Part shown: positions 23,884 through 33,011 of the stretch, one piece after another
How the letters are laid out: every line of letters starts with the position of its first letter
How positions within the stretch are numbered: position 1 is the stretch's first letter
Assembly (NCBI GenBank): GCA_913060515.1
Contig: CAJXRZ010000048.1
Coordinates: 1-44,316, forward strand
Direction of reading: 5' to 3'
Source of the DNA: an uncultured Pseudomonadota bacterium
GTDB lineage: Bacteria; Myxococcota_A; UBA796; CAJQPC01
DNA length: 44,316 nucleotides
Made by a program: the position numbers and the translations under genes
Notes under the pieces: model-generated
Told to the model about the DNA's origin: nothing
Databases searched by the model: none
The model's input: only the letters and a program-made list of their open reading frames with translations

Positions 23884-25068
23884 ATGAGCCTGGCAAGCGC
23901 TTGGTCCGATGACCCCGACACCACCCGCGCACTCAGCGCCTGCTGGGAAGATCTCGCCAGAAAGCTGCCGGGCCCTCCCAGCCTGGTCTTGGTCTACGGA
24001 ACCGAGGCGCATGGGCTCTCGGAGCTCAGCGCCACGATGCAGGAGCTGGCCGGCGCGGTTCCTTGGGCCGGCGGCACCAGCTGCCGCGGCGTGATGACCG
24101 AAGAGGGCTTTCATCAGGGCAAACACGTGGTGGGCATGCTGGGGATCTACGACCCCCAAGGCGCCTATGGCGTTGGCGCCTGCGCCAAGGGTGGTTCCGC
24201 GCGAAACGCAGGGGTCGAGGCTACAAACCAGGCATTGAATGCCACCGGGCGCCCCGGAGAGCGCCCTACCCTGCTCTGGCTGGTCTCGTCCCCAGGAGAC
24301 GAGGAGCGGGTGCTCTCTGGAATCCGAGAGGTGGTCGGAGAACGTGTCCCCGTGGTCGGTGGTTCTTCAGCCGACGCCAGCGTTCGGGGTCGTTGGCTTC
24401 AATACGCCGCCGGTCATCAAGGGAACAACAGCGTGGTGGTCGTGGCCATGATCAGCCACGGCGGCCTGGCCTCCCACTTCCACAGCGGGTACCAGCCCAC
24501 CACGCTCCGGGCGACCGTGACAGCTGCCCGCGGACGCACCCTGTTGCGCCTGGATGGCGAGCCGGCAGCCCAGGTCTACGACCGCTGGACCCAAGGAGCC
24601 TTGGGTGACAGCGCTGAGGGAGGCCCGGCTCTGATGCGCACCACGCTGCACCCCTTGGGAAGGGCCGTGGGCGAGGTGAGCCATCTGCAGACCTACCTGC
24701 TCTCCCACCCCGAATCCGTCACGGAGGACGGCGGCCTGAACCTCTTCACCAACGTGCGTGAGGGGGATGAGCTCGTCCTGATGGAAGGCAGCCCCCAGAG
24801 CCTCGTGAGCCGTGCAGGCCGTGTGGCACAGGTCGCACAAGAAGAGCTGCAAGGGCCGATGGCAGGCGCCTTGGTGACCTACTGCGCCGGGTGCATGCTG
24901 ACGGTGAACGAAGACATGCCCGCCGTGGTGACCTCGCTGCGGCAAGCCATGCCCGACAAACCCTTCCTGGGGGTATTCACCTTCGGCGAACAGGGCTGCT
25001 TCCCAGACGGAAGGAGCCGTCACGGCAACCTGATGATCTCCGTGGTGTGCATGTCGGAGGTCCAGTGA
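23884..25068 (+). CDS. FIST-domain sensory protein (FIST_N + FIST_C)
   Basis: The 394-residue soluble protein matches FIST: an N-terminal domain (about 35-230) with [19 protein letters not shown] and [10 protein letters not shown], and a C-terminal domain (about 240-390) ending with T-Y-C-A-G-C-M and [17 protein letters not shown] domains are predicted to bind small ligands such as amino acids and usually sit beside histidine kinases or chemoreceptors; here the hybrid kinase follows with a GTGA overlap. It likely supplies the ligand signal to that kinase. AAGGAG and a consensus sigma-54 promoter lie directly upstream, so the sensor pair itself is induced by a sigma-54 activator. Confidence 0.9.
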   Translation: MSLASAWSDDPDTTRALSACWEDLARKLPGPPSLVLVYGTEAHGLSELSATMQELAGAVPWAGGTSCRGVMTEEGFHQGKHVVGMLGIYDPQGAYGVGACAKGGSARNAGVEATNQALNATGRPGERPTLLWLVSSPGDEERVLSGIREVVGERVPVVGGSSADASVRGRWLQYAAGHQGNNSVVVVAMISHGGLASHFHSGYQPTTLRATVTAARGRTLLRLDGEPAAQVYDRWTQGALGDSAEGGPALMRTTLHPLGRAVGEVSHLQTYLLSHPESVTEDGGLNLFTNVREGDELVLMEGSPQSLVSRAGRVAQVAQEELQGPMAGALVTYCAGCMLTVNEDMPAVVTSLRQAMPDKPFLGVFTFGEQGCFPDGRSRHGNLMISVVCMSEVQ

Positions 25069-28000
25069 AAGAGAACGAGCTGCTCCGAGAGACCTTGATG
25101 GATCTGGAGCGCGCTCGGGCACGGGAACGACGGGCTCGGGTGGAGTCAGAGACCGTCCTGGCCGCCCTGGCCGTCATCACCCGCTCCACATCCACAGAGG
25201 GCATGTTCCAGGAGCTCTTCCCCGTCCTGCGGCCGCTCCTCAACTTCGAGACCGCCGTGGTGGCCGCCCCAAAGGGCCAAGAGCTGGGCATTCTTTGGTG
25301 CTCGGATGCCACAGAGCTGGGCCGCCGCTTTGTGATCGACGAGGCTCTGCGCCGCTCGGTGCAGTCTGGCGCCCTGTCCTTCTTCGACATCGGTCGGGCC
25401 CCCGGTCTGGCAGAGCTGCGGCGCTTTGGCACCAGCCTGCTGATGGCCCCGATGCACATGATGAACGGTGTCGGGGCGCTGCTGCTCTTCAACCCACGCC
25501 GTGGCGCATTCGATGAGAGCGAACATGGCGTGCTCAAGCGCCTGGGCCCTCTGCTCGCCCAGACGATGACGGCCATTCAAGCTCGGGAACGAAAGGCCGA
25601 GGCCAAGCTGCAGGGCCTGGCGCGCTTTCCTCAGGAGAACCCAAGGCCTGTGTTCCGCAGCGACTTTGACGGCCACGTTCTCTATGCCAATCCCCCCGCT
25701 CAGCACCTGCTCAACCTCTCCGAGACCGAGGTCGGACTGGTCCCAGAGAGCTGGATGGCCCTGATTCGCTCCGCCCGCCACAGCTCCAGGACCTTGGAGA
25801 CGGAGGTGCATCAAAACGGCCGCGTGTTCAGCGTGAGCATCTCGCCCTTCCACGAGTCCGGGTACATCAACCTCTACTTCACGGACATCACGGAGCGGGT
25901 CCACGCGGCCCAAGCCTTGCTCCACTCGAGCAACCGCATGGCGACGCTGATCTCAAGCAGCCCAGCGGGCATCCTGCTCGAAGACGAGAACCGCCACATC
26001 GTGCTGGTGAACCAGTCCCTCTGCGAGCTCTTCAACATTCCGGTGGGCCCCGAGGAAATGGTGGGCGCCGACTGTGCAGCCCTGGCTCAGAGCTTCAAGC
26101 TGCATTTCGCCCAACCTGAACGCTTCCTATACGGGGTCCGGGTGGCCCTGAACGAGGCCGAGCCGCGCATGGCTGAGCTGGTGGAGTTGGCCGATGGGCG
26201 CAGCTTCGAGCGGAGCTACACGCCGGTACTCTTGGCCGGGGAGAGGGGTGGCCACCTCTGGCAATACACCGACATTACCGAACGACGTCGCAGCCAGGGA
26301 GCGCTCCAAGAGGCGGTGGCCAGCGCCCGAGCGGCCAACCAGGCCAAGAGCGAGTTCCTGGCCCGCATGAGCCACGAGATCCGCACCCCCCTCAACTCCG
26401 TGTTGGGCATGAGCGAGCTGCTGCTCGACACCCCCCTGGAAGACTCCCAGCGCGCTTGGCTCCGAGGGGTACACACCAACGCAAACGCGCTCTTGTACCT
26501 CATCAACGATGTGCTGGACATGGCCCGAATCGAGTCGGGAGAGGTCAGCCTCAACCACCTCCCCGTCGCTCCCCGAGCCCTGGCTGAAGAGATCGCTGAG
26601 AGCTTCGCCTCCCGCGCTGCCGGTCAGGGAATCAGCCTGATCTGCACCATCGGTCCCTCGGTCCCGGCCCACATTGAGGGGGACCCGGTCCGCCTTCGCC
26701 AGATCCTGGCCAACCTGGTCGCCAACGCCGTCAAATACACCGACCAGGGTGGCGTGGAGATCCGCCTGACCCAGCGACAGTTCAAGGGCAAGAGCGCCCT
26801 AAAGATGGAGGTTCGGGACAGCGGAGTGGGCATTCCAGCCCATGAGCAGCAGCGGGTCTTCCAGAAGTACGCCCAGGTCAAAGAGGGCGTGCGCGGCGGA
26901 ACAGGCTTGGGCCTGCACATCACCCAGCACTTGGTCGAGCTGATGGGTGGCAGCCTGACCTTGGACAGCTCTCCCGGAGAAGGCAGCCGCTTCACCGCCG
27001 TGGTGCCCATTCAAATCACCGACTACCACGACAAGTCCGAACAGCTCTTGCTCGATGCAACACAGGACTTGCCCGCTCTGCTTCTGGTCGGCGAGGCGCC
27101 CTATGAGGTGCGACACATCCAGAGCATCCTGGGCCTGAGCCTGCCGTGCTGGCACGCCGGTCAAGCCCCCCCCGACCTGGCGAAGATCAAGCCAGAGCTG
27201 CTCTTGCTCGAAGACTCCGCCACCGGTGCCCAGCTGCGCTTTGCCCTGGCCAGCGGCCTGCCCCTCCTGCACATCTCCCCCGCCACGGGCGCCCGCCTCA
27301 AGCTGATTGCCTCCGAGAAGGTGGGCCGTGTCTTTCGGCCGGTTGCCTGGCAACGGCTTCGGACCGCCATGTTGCGCGTATGCGGTCGAGCGCTCCCCAT
27401 GGCCACCACCGAGGCGGGCCCACAGGAGAAACAGACCGCTCTCCGGGTCTTGCTCGTCGACGACAACGCAGACAATCGGGCCGTAGCCCAAGGCCTCCTG
27501 GAGGCGGCCGGTCACAGCGTTGCCTTGGCCAAGAGTGGCGCTGAAGGTGTGAGTCTGACGGGGAAGGAGCGCTTCGATCTGGTGCTCATGGATCTCCACA
27601 TGCCCGGCATGGACGGCCTGACCGCATCTGCAGCCATTTGGCAGAACGAGGCCAGACTGGGCCAAGAAGAGACCCGCATCCTGGCCTTTACGGCCCACGC
27701 AACCGTCGAAGTGCGCGACCGCGCCTTGGCCCTTGGGCTCCAGGGCTTCGTGACCAAGCCCGTGCAGCGCGAACAGCTGCTCGAAGCCATGCAGCGCACT
27801 GTAAGCCGCCCTGGTCGAACACTCGTGGTCGACGACAGTCCCGATATCCAGCGGCTGTTGGCCCACTACCTCAAGGGCGCAGGACACCGCGTCTTCTCCG
27901 CCAGCACAGGGGAAGAGGCCTTGGAGGCACTCAAGAGCTACCCGGTGAGCCTGGTGCTCATGGACATCGAGATGCCGGGAATGGGCGGCCAAAACGCCTT

Positions 28001-28490
28001 GAAACAGCTGCGGGCACAAGGCCTGAAGCTCCCAGTGCTGGCCCTCACCGGCCACAGCGAGCCGGCCCTCCACCAGGAGCTCTTGGAGGCCGGCTTTGAT
28101 CAGGTGATCACAAAACCCGTTCGACGAGACACCATCTGGGAGGCGATGGAGACTTGGTTCCCCAGCGAGCGCACCGAGGATGTCCAGTCCACGCCGGCCA
28201 CCGTGCAGGTTGACCGGGATCTCGAAGCCTTGATCCCGGCCTTCTTGGAGGATCGCGTCCAGGACGTCCAAAACCTAAGCCAGGCCCTGGGGATTCAAGA
28301 CTGGCCCACCATCCAGCGCATAGGCCACTCCATGAAGGGGAACGGCAGCTCCTATGGCTTTGACGAGATCAGCCGCTTGGGAGGCCAGATCGAGACACAG
28401 GCCAAGGCCAGTGAGTTGGAGGCGGTGCACGAGAGCACCCAGGCGCTGGCGCTCTACCTCTCCACCGTGCAAGTGGAGTTCACCGACTGA
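25065..28490 (+). CDS. Hybrid histidine kinase: GAF-PAS-PAS-HisKA-HATPase-REC-REC-HPt (1141 aa)
   Basis: From the GTG at 25065 (GGAGG upstream, overlapping the FIST stop) the order is: short coiled coil, GAF (about 35-180), two PAS domains (about 190-300 and 305-415, each ending in a D-I-T-E-R linker), HisKA with H437 in S-H-E-I-R-T-P, HATPase with N-A-V-K-Y-T, D-S-G-V-G-I-P and G-T-G-L-G-L, a degenerate receiver-like segment (about 660-780) without acceptor Asp, receiver 1 (D843 in L-M-D-L-H-M-P), receiver 2 (D967 in L-M-D-I-E-M-P) and HPt with H1088 in I-G-H-S-M-K-G. No transmembrane helix is seen, so it is cytoplasmic and its signal probably comes from FIST or the GAF/PAS domains. The terminal HPt can pass phosphate to free receivers; candidates are the NtrC-type activator and the receiver-PIG-L protein next door. 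Confidence 0.92.
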   Translation: MKENELLRETLMDLERARARERRARVESETVLAALAVITRSTSTEGMFQELFPVLRPLLNFETAVVAAPKGQELGILWCSDATELGRRFVIDEALRRSVQSGALSFFDIGRAPGLAELRRFGTSLLMAPMHMMNGVGALLLFNPRRGAFDESEHGVLKRLGPLLAQTMTAIQARERKAEAKLQGLARFPQENPRPVFRSDFDGHVLYANPPAQHLLNLSETEVGLVPESWMALIRSARHSSRTLETEVHQNGRVFSVSISPFHESGYINLYFTDITERVHAAQALLHSSNRMATLISSSPAGILLEDENRHIVLVNQSLCELFNIPVGPEEMVGADCAALAQSFKLHFAQPERFLYGVRVALNEAEPRMAELVELADGRSFERSYTPVLLAGERGGHLWQYTDITERRRSQGALQEAVASARAANQAKSEFLARMSHEIRTPLNSVLGMSELLLDTPLEDSQRAWLRGVHTNANALLYLINDVLDMARIESGEVSLNHLPVAPRALAEEIAESFASRAAGQGISLICTIGPSVPAHIEGDPVRLRQILANLVANAVKYTDQGGVEIRLTQRQFKGKSALKMEVRDSGVGIPAHEQQRVFQKYAQVKEGVRGGTGLGLHITQHLVELMGGSLTLDSSPGEGSRFTAVVPIQITDYHDKSEQLLLDATQDLPALLLVGEAPYEVRHIQSILGLSLPCWHAGQAPPDLAKIKPELLLLEDSATGAQLRFALASGLPLLHISPATGARLKLIASEKVGRVFRPVAWQRLRTAMLRVCGRALPMATTEAGPQEKQTALRVLLVDDNADNRAVAQGLLEAAGHSVALAKSGAEGVSLTGKERFDLVLMDLHMPGMDGLTASAAIWQNEARLGQEETRILAFTAHATVEVRDRALALGLQGFVTKPVQREQLLEAMQRTVSRPGRTLVVDDSPDIQRLLAHYLKGAGHRVFSASTGEEALEALKSYPVSLVLMDIEMPGMGGQNALKQLRAQGLKLPVLALTGHSEPALHQELLEAGFDQVITKPVRRDTIWEAMETWFPSERTEDVQSTPATVQVDRDLEALIPAFLEDRVQDVQNLSQALGIQDWPTIQRIGHSMKGNGSSYGFDEISRLGGQIETQAKASELEAVHESTQALALYLSTVQVEFTD

Positions 28491-28502
28491 GCGGGCGGAG
28501 GC

Positions 28503-29510
28503 TCAGCTGGCCGCCGAGGCCATGCCGGCTGCCCGTAGCACCTCAAAAGGCTCGACGCTGGAGAAGCCCGCGAAGCGGCCCCAATAGCGGGCGGTGGCTT
28601 GGATCATGTCGGGGGCCAGATAGCTGCGCGCCTCTTGAGACCTGTAGCAGGCCAAGAGCTCCAGCTTGCCTTGCAGGTGGGCCCCTACATCTTCGAAGCG
28701 ACGGGGGCAGAACTCGATGTTGGTCGATGGGGCTTGGTAGCAGAGCATCGTGGGCACTTGCCGTGCAGCGATCAAGGTGGCCTCGTGTACAGCACGGTGG
28801 TCTTGATGTAGGTCGTTCTGGCTGTGGGTGTAGATCACGGAGGGCTTGCAGCGGCGGACCACATCCTCGATCAAGGCAATGCTGCTGCGGTCCACCTGAA
28901 TGCTGGTGTCCGGCAGATCGCCGAAGACCAGTGTTCCACCCAGCTTGGATGCCGCCTGGCGTGCCTCCTCCACGCGCACATCACGCTGCCCGCCGCAGGC
29001 TCCTCTGGACAGGGTCAGCAACACGATCTCATCACCCGCGGCTCGGTGGGCCAACAGAGTGCCGCCACAGCCAATCTCGATGTCGTCTGGATGGGCACCA
29101 ATGGCCAGAATCACCCGGGCAGGGGTGGCCTCGAGGCGCTGGCGGGTCAAGAGCTGCTCGACGCGCTCCATCAGCTTGGGGCGTGAGATGGGTTTGACCA
29201 TGTAGGCGTCCACCCCCCAGTCCACCGCCGTGCTGGCCAGGGACACCTCCTCGTGGGCGGTCATCAGGATGGCGCTGACCTTGGGGTGGGCGCGCTTGCT
29301 CTCCCCCAACACCACAAAGCCGCTGCAGCCGGGCATATCTACGTCGGAGAGCACCAGGTCCCAGCCACCTTGACGGGCCAAGGCAGCGCCCTCTGGCCCA
29401 GTGCTCGCCAAGCGGACTTCATGGCCTGCAGCGCGCAGCCAGTACTGCACCAAGCGGCTGTACGAGGGATCGTCTTCTACCAAGAGGATGCGGGCAGCGG
29501 TGGTGGTCAT
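28503..29510 (-). CDS. Receiver domain fused to a PIG-L/LmbE-type deacetylase
   Basis: The 335-residue protein joins an intact receiver (E12-D13-D14, D56 in L-S-D-V-D-M-P, T84, K106 in V-K-P) to a PIG-L zinc deacetylase (from about 131): A-H-P-D-D (H140, D142, D143) followed by I-E-I-G-C-G-G-T, and T-H-S-Q-N-D-L-H-Q-D-H-R (H238 as third zinc ligand). PIG-L enzymes remove N-acetyl groups from GlcNAc-type substrates (MshB, BshB). The fusion suggests phosphorylation-dependent deacetylation or localisation. The ATG at 29510 has GGAG upstream; the frame is open further upstream without protein character. It is convergent with the hybrid kinase (12-base gap), divergent from the ATP-grasp gene, and has its own sigma-54 promoter. 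No signal peptide: it acts in the cytoplasm. Confidence 0.92.
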   Translation of the reverse strand: MTTTAARILLVEDDPSYSRLVQYWLRAAGHEVRLASTGPEGAALARQGGWDLVLSDVDMPGCSGFVVLGESKRAHPKVSAILMTAHEEVSLASTAVDWGVDAYMVKPISRPKLMERVEQLLTRQRLEATPARVILAIGAHPDDIEIGCGGTLLAHRAAGDEIVLLTLSRGACGGQRDVRVEEARQAASKLGGTLVFGDLPDTSIQVDRSSIALIEDVVRRCKPSVIYTHSQNDLHQDHRAVHEATLIAARQVPTMLCYQAPSTNIEFCPRRFEDVGAHLQGKLELLACYRSQEARSYLAPDMIQATARYWGRFAGFSSVEPFEVLRAAGMASAAS

Positions 29511-29541
29511 TGGGGCTCCTGAGCCATCTTGCTTGGGAAGG

Positions 29542-29558
29542 TGCAAGCCCGATGCCAA
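29542..29558 (-). promoter_or_regulatory. Sigma-54 promoter (TTGGCATCGGGCTTGCA) for the receiver-PIG-L gene
   Basis: On the minus strand the -24 (TTGGCA) and -12 (TTGC) elements are spaced correctly (12). Transcription would start near 29531, about 20 bases before the ATG at 29510. Confidence 0.78.
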
Positions 29559-29583
29559 GCCCAAGTGCCCCTTGAAGGCCGAT

Positions 29584-29623
29584 TGTGCGCCACGGTGGAG
29601 CAGGCCTGTACCGCGGTGGCACA
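29584..29623. promoter_or_regulatory. TGTGC(G)CCAC half-sites in opposite orientation: candidate activator site
   Basis: Between the divergent sigma-54 promoters, TGTGCGCCACGG (29584-29595) faces GGTGGCACA (29615-29623). The reverse-strand CCACTTGGGTGTGCCAC closely resembles CCACTTGTGCCAC found between the other divergent pair at 37097-37109. Its position about 50 bases from each promoter suits an upstream activator site of a NtrC-type protein. Confidence 0.4.
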
Positions 29624-29673
29624 CCCAAGTGGTTCACTCGCACAAGGACCCGTACGACAAGCGCATTCCCGCC

Positions 29674-29690
29674 TTGGCACCCCCCTTGCA
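29674..29690 (+). promoter_or_regulatory. Sigma-54 promoter (TTGGCACCCCCCTTGCA) for the ATP-grasp/GT2 operon
   Basis: TTGGCAC and TTGC with GG-GC spacing of 12. The predicted start near 29701 leaves a 22-base leader with TGGAG at 29711-29715 before the ATG at 29723. Confidence 0.82.
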
Positions 29691-29722
29691 CAACACTCCA
29701 GCAACCCCAATGGAGTTCTACA

Positions 29723-30727
29723 ATGCGTACTCGAATCCTCGTCACCGGTGCTGGCGGCGCTGCCGCAATCTCCTACCTCCAAGCCATGCAGGGTCCTCAG
29801 TTTTCCCTGTTCGCAGCGGACATGGATCCCAACGCGACCGGCCTGTACATGGTCGGCCCAAGCAAGCGCTTCTTGATTCCGCCAGCCGCAGCCGCCAACT
29901 ACGTGCAGGCCATCCTCGAGCTCTGCGAGCGGGAGCAAATCGACATCCTGGTCCCCACCGTGGACATGGAGCTCCTCCCCATCTCCGAGCGCCGCTCCGA
30001 GTTTGAGGCTGCTGGCGTGAAGCTGCTTCTGGCGCCCCAAGGCTGCCTGGAGCTCTGCCTGGACAAGTGGCTGTTGATGCAAGCCTGCGGGCCGCAGCTC
30101 CCCGTCCCCCAAAGCGCAGTGCTCACCGAAGGGCTCGATCTGAGCACCATTCCCCTGCCCTGCATCGTCAAACCGCGAGAAGGCGCAGGCGGACGCGGCT
30201 TCAAGATCGTGCACACCTTGGCCGACTGGATGGATCAGCCCCGGGACGGCACCATGCTGATCCAGGAGTACCTGCCCGGCGATGAGTACTCGGTCGACGT
30301 CCTCGTCGACGCCGAGGGTCACTTCAAGGCTGCCGTTCCCCGCCTGCGCATGAAGGTGGACTCCGGCGTGGCGGTCACAGCCCGCACCGTTCGGGACGAG
30401 GAGCTGATGGACTTGAGCGAGCGCGTCGCACGGGTCATCGGTCTCCGCTTCGTGGGCAACATCCAGTGGCGCCGACGGGCGGATGGACGGCCCATGCTGC
30501 TCGAGGTCAACCCGCGCTTTCCAGGCACCATGCCTCTGACTGTGGCGGCCGGCGTGGACATGCCCCGGCTCTCAACAGCCTCCCTGATGGGCGAGCAGCT
30601 CCCTGCCATCGCTCCCTTCGAGGAGATCGCCATCGTGCGGCGCTGGCAGGAGATCATCGTGGCCCCTGGTGCCTTTGATCGGGTCCCCAAGGCTTCGGCG
30701 AGCCTGCGTCAACACCGCGTGGCCTAG
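29723..30727 (+). CDS. ATP-grasp family ligase (CarB/PylC-like)
   Basis: The 334-residue protein starts M-R-T-R-I-L-V-T-G-A-G-G-A, a pre-ATP-grasp Rossmann-like domain, and has the ATP-grasp signature I-V-K-P-R-E-G-A-G-G-R-G-F (near residue 150), the lid/nucleotide strand L-I-Q-E-Y-L-P-G-D-E-Y-S-V-D-V-L and the metal-binding end L-E-V-N-P-R-F-P-G. Family members ligate a carboxylate to an amine, with acyl-phosphate intermediate; this one resembles carbamoyl-phosphate-synthase-large-like proteins often seen in polysaccharide loci. Substrate unknown. Beside a deacetylase, an amine-acylating role is conceivable. The ATG at 29723 is set by the GGAG and domain start; GT2 follows after 3 bases, so they form an operon. 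Confidence 0.85.
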   Translation: MRTRILVTGAGGAAAISYLQAMQGPQFSLFAADMDPNATGLYMVGPSKRFLIPPAAAANYVQAILELCEREQIDILVPTVDMELLPISERRSEFEAAGVKLLLAPQGCLELCLDKWLLMQACGPQLPVPQSAVLTEGLDLSTIPLPCIVKPREGAGGRGFKIVHTLADWMDQPRDGTMLIQEYLPGDEYSVDVLVDAEGHFKAAVPRLRMKVDSGVAVTARTVRDEELMDLSERVARVIGLRFVGNIQWRRRADGRPMLLEVNPRFPGTMPLTVAAGVDMPRLSTASLMGEQLPAIAPFEEIAIVRRWQEIIVAPGAFDRVPKASASLRQHRVA

Positions 30728-30730
30728 CCG

Positions 30731-32203
30731 ATGGAAGTCCTGCGCTTGGGGGCGATCGGCCTGTTCACCTGCTTGGTGCTCCTGGCCACCCTGCCGGTGT
30801 TCACCGGCCTGTACCAGTTCTTGCTGGTCGCGGTCTCCCTCTTCCGCACCCACTTGGAGCGCGCTGGCCAAGACCTGCCTCGGGTCAGCATCTTGATTCC
30901 GGCCTGGAACGAGGACGCTGTGGTCGCCGTGACCATCGAGCGCCTCATGTCTCTGGACTACCCCCTCGACCGCCTTCGCATCTACGTCATCGATGACGGC
31001 AGCAGCGACGAGACGCCCCACATCGTCATCGAAAAAGCCAAGTGCTACCCCGACAATGTCATCCACATTCGGCGCGTCGCGGGAGGCGAGGGCAAGGCAC
31101 ACACCCTAAACTACGGCCTGGACACCCTCTGGAAATCAGAGTGGACCCAGGCCGTCCTGATCATGGACGCCGACGTGATCTACACCCGGGACAGCCTGCG
31201 CCAGATGGCCAGGCACCTGGTTGACCCCGAGATCGGCGCCGTGACCGCCTACATCAAGGAGGGCTCTGCGGACCCCAACTTGATTCAGCGCTTCATCACC
31301 TTCGAGTACATCACAGCGACCGGCGCCAGCCGACGGGCCCAGAACGTCCTGGGTTTTCTGGCATGTCTCTCCGGCGGAGCCCAGCTCCACAGCCGAGAGA
31401 ACCTGATGGACATCGGCGGCAAGATCTTCGACGACACCCTGGCCGAAGACACCTTCACGACCTTCCGGACCCAGCTCAAGGGCCGCAAGGCCATCTTCGA
31501 GCCCAACGCCATCGTCTACGCTGAGGAGCCCTGCGACTTGGACATGCTCTGGAAGCAGCGCCTGCGCTGGGCCAGGGGAAACGTACAGATCACCCAGGTC
31601 TTCAGGCGCCTCTGGTTCAACAAACGCGCCCACCCCACCCTGGGCTCACCGTCCATGGCCGCCCTCTGGTTCTCCATCTTCTTGATGCCGGTCTTCCAGA
31701 TCACCGCCACCACCGGCCTGCTGGTGCTCTACCTCATCGACAAGGAGCTGAGCTGGACGCTCTTTCAGCTCTTCTGGATCTCCGCGGCCCTGGTCTACAT
31801 GCAGGTCACCTTGACCAGCTTTGTGGTGGACGCAGAGAGCGCCGTGAAGAGCTGGGCTGAAGGCTTCCTCTTCCCAGGACTGGTCAGCCTCAGCGTCATC
31901 GTCTTCTCGCTGGTGCCCGGCTTGGCGGACGCGCTCAGCGCCGCCCTTGGCCTGCGCTCAGAGAGCTGGGTCTCCATCTGCAGCGTGCTCCTGCTCTACA
32001 GCTGGAACAGCCTCTCGATGCTGGTGGCCTGGAGCGCAAAGGAGGTCGAGAAGGCCGGCTGGCAGCGCACCTCCAGTGTGCTCCTGCTCGTCGCTGGCTA
32101 CGGCCCCTTCCTCTGCGCGGTGACCTTCGCCTCCTACATCAAGGAGTGGCAAGGCGCCGCGCGCACCTGGGACAAGACGGTCAAGACGGGGAAGGTGAGC
32201 TGA
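30731..32203 (+). CDS. Processive GT2 polysaccharide synthase (BcsA/PgaC-like, no PilZ seen)
   Basis: The 490-residue membrane protein has an N-terminal helix pair (about 5-40), then a GT2 catalytic domain with V-I-D-D-G-S-S-D (D88, D89), M-D-A-D (D146, D148), the catalytic A-E-D (E239, D240) and the processive signature Q-R-L-R-W (276-280), followed by about five transmembrane helices (305-470). This is the layout of cellulose, poly-GlcNAc and related synthases, which polymerise from a nucleotide sugar and push the chain through the membrane. No PilZ domain is visible, so c-di-GMP control like that of BcsA is not indicated in this subunit. The gene lies 3 bases behind the ATP-grasp gene and overlaps the convergent small-gene operon by 23 bases. 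Confidence 0.9.
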   Translation: MEVLRLGAIGLFTCLVLLATLPVFTGLYQFLLVAVSLFRTHLERAGQDLPRVSILIPAWNEDAVVAVTIERLMSLDYPLDRLRIYVIDDGSSDETPHIVIEKAKCYPDNVIHIRRVAGGEGKAHTLNYGLDTLWKSEWTQAVLIMDADVIYTRDSLRQMARHLVDPEIGAVTAYIKEGSADPNLIQRFITFEYITATGASRRAQNVLGFLACLSGGAQLHSRENLMDIGGKIFDDTLAEDTFTTFRTQLKGRKAIFEPNAIVYAEEPCDLDMLWKQRLRWARGNVQITQVFRRLWFNKRAHPTLGSPSMAALWFSIFLMPVFQITATTGLLVLYLIDKELSWTLFQLFWISAALVYMQVTLTSFVVDAESAVKSWAEGFLFPGLVSLSVIVFSLVPGLADALSAALGLRSESWVSICSVLLLYSWNSLSMLVAWSAKEVEKAGWQRTSSVLLLVAGYGPFLCAVTFASYIKEWQGAARTWDKTVKTGKVS

Positions 32204-32543
32204 GCGCATCCAGCGTGAAGGTCAGGCCCAGGCCGCTCTCTGCGTCCTGCTGGAACTTGAACTCCACCCACAGGTCTCGGTGCTTCCAGGAGTCCAGTGG
32301 GTAGCTGTTGCAGCGCAAGCCATGGAAGCTCTCGATGGCCAAGAACCAGGCCTCGCGGCCGTCGGGGTAGTTGAGCGACTCCAATGAGAAGCGCTCGTCC
32401 CCACGGCTCAGCTCCCACGTGTCCCGCTCGAAGAGCAGCACGCCTTGGGGAGACTCAACGCGGTCGTGGGAGGGACGAGAGACGAAGCCCTGCTTCTCCA
32501 TCCATGCGACGGTCTCGCGCATGTAGTCGCCGCTCATTTTCAT
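32181..32543 (-). CDS. Small cytoplasmic protein, third gene of a sigma-54 small-gene operon (120 aa)
   Basis: The product (M-K-M-S-G-D-Y-M-R-E-T-V-A-W) is soluble and charged with many aromatic residues (E-S-F-H-G-L-R-C-N-S-Y, D-L-W-V-E-F-K-F-Q); the style recalls small beta-sheet proteins, but no family is recognised. Two ATGs lie two codons apart (32543 and 32537), with a weak CAGGG upstream. The frame is open further upstream, but that part overlaps the preceding gene. Its 3' end overlaps the end of the convergent synthase gene by 23 bases. Being in the operon between synthase and BcsB-like genes suggests an accessory role in the same system. Confidence 0.65.
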   Translation of the reverse strand: MKMSGDYMRETVAWMEKQGFVSRPSHDRVESPQGVLLFERDTWELSRGDERFSLESLNYPDGREAWFLAIESFHGLRCNSYPLDSWKHRDLWVEFKFQQDAESGLGLTFTLDALSSPSPS

Positions 32544-32559
32544 GGCACACCCTGGGCTT

Positions 32560-32793
32560 TTAGGCCAGCAGCCACGTCCGGAGGAGCAGCAGCGCTCCCA
32601 GTAGCTCCATGACCAGACACACCCGCAGCAGTAGCAGGCGCTCGTGCTCCATGTCCAGCTCAAGACGCAGGCGGAAGGCTTGGTCTTCCAAGGCCGCCTC
32701 GTCCAAGGGGGGCTTGAGCTGAGGTGCTTCGGGCGGCAGGACCTGCCCCGGAAAGGGCAGAAGCTCTCCGGTCGGTGGTGTTTCTTGACTCAT
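32560..32793 (-). CDS. Small membrane protein, second gene of the sigma-54 small-gene operon (77 aa)
   Basis: M-S-Q-E-T-P-P begins a Pro-rich N-terminus, followed by an acidic helix (D-E-A-A-L-E-D-Q-A-F-R-L-R-L-E-L) and a single C-terminal transmembrane helix (about residues 52-74). That is the layout of a tail-anchored accessory protein. The gene begins 13 bases after the preceding stop and ends 16 bases before the next. I do not recognise it in any family. Confidence 0.62.
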   Translation of the reverse strand: MSQETPPTGELLPFPGQVLPPEAPQLKPPLDEAALEDQAFRLRLELDMEHERLLLLRVCLVMELLGALLLLRTWLLA

Positions 32794-32806
32794 GGGCTTG
32801 GTTGAC

Positions 32807-32971
32807 TCATGGGGCTGCGAACCAGCTGTGGTTGATGTGCAGGAGAAGCGCCAAGCCGGCCAGGCTGCAGATGAGCAGTCCAAGTCCGGCGACCCCTTTC
32901 AGAAAGCGGCCTTGTTGGCGGCGGGCGCGGAGCAGCTCCCGCAGATCTCGAACTTCCTTCTCTCTGGACAT
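32807..32971 (-). CDS. Small membrane protein, first gene of the sigma-54 small-gene operon (54 aa)
   Basis: This 54-residue gene reads M-S-R-E-K-E-V-R-D-L-R-E-L-L-R-A-R-R, a basic amphipathic helix, then one transmembrane helix (about residues 27-45) and a short tail. The start is supported by TAGGAGAAG 5-9 nt upstream and by a consensus-spaced sigma-54 promoter 24 bases upstream. It is too short for most gene finders but the SD, promoter and membrane layout fit together. A role as regulator or scaffold of the synthase complex is an inference from position. Confidence 0.68.
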   Translation of the reverse strand: MSREKEVRDLRELLRARRQQGRFLKGVAGLGLLICSLAGLALLLHINHSWFAAP

Positions 32972-32994
32972 GGACTTCTCCTACCGGGCTGGAT

Positions 32995-33011
32995 TGCAAG
33001 CCCCGTGCCGG
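32995..33011 (-). promoter_or_regulatory. Sigma-54 promoter (CCGGCACGGGGCTTGCA), leftward, for the small-gene operon
   Basis: Minus-strand -24 (GGCACG) and -12 (TTGC) with spacing 12; start predicted near 32984. Its -24 element overlaps that of the rightward promoter at 33008 in the palindrome GTGCCGGCAC (33005-33014). Confidence 0.78.

Noticed and set aside
26799-28271. 490-codon minus-strand frame opposite the hybrid kinase
   Set aside because: Shadow of receiver and HATPase codons; no protein-like features.
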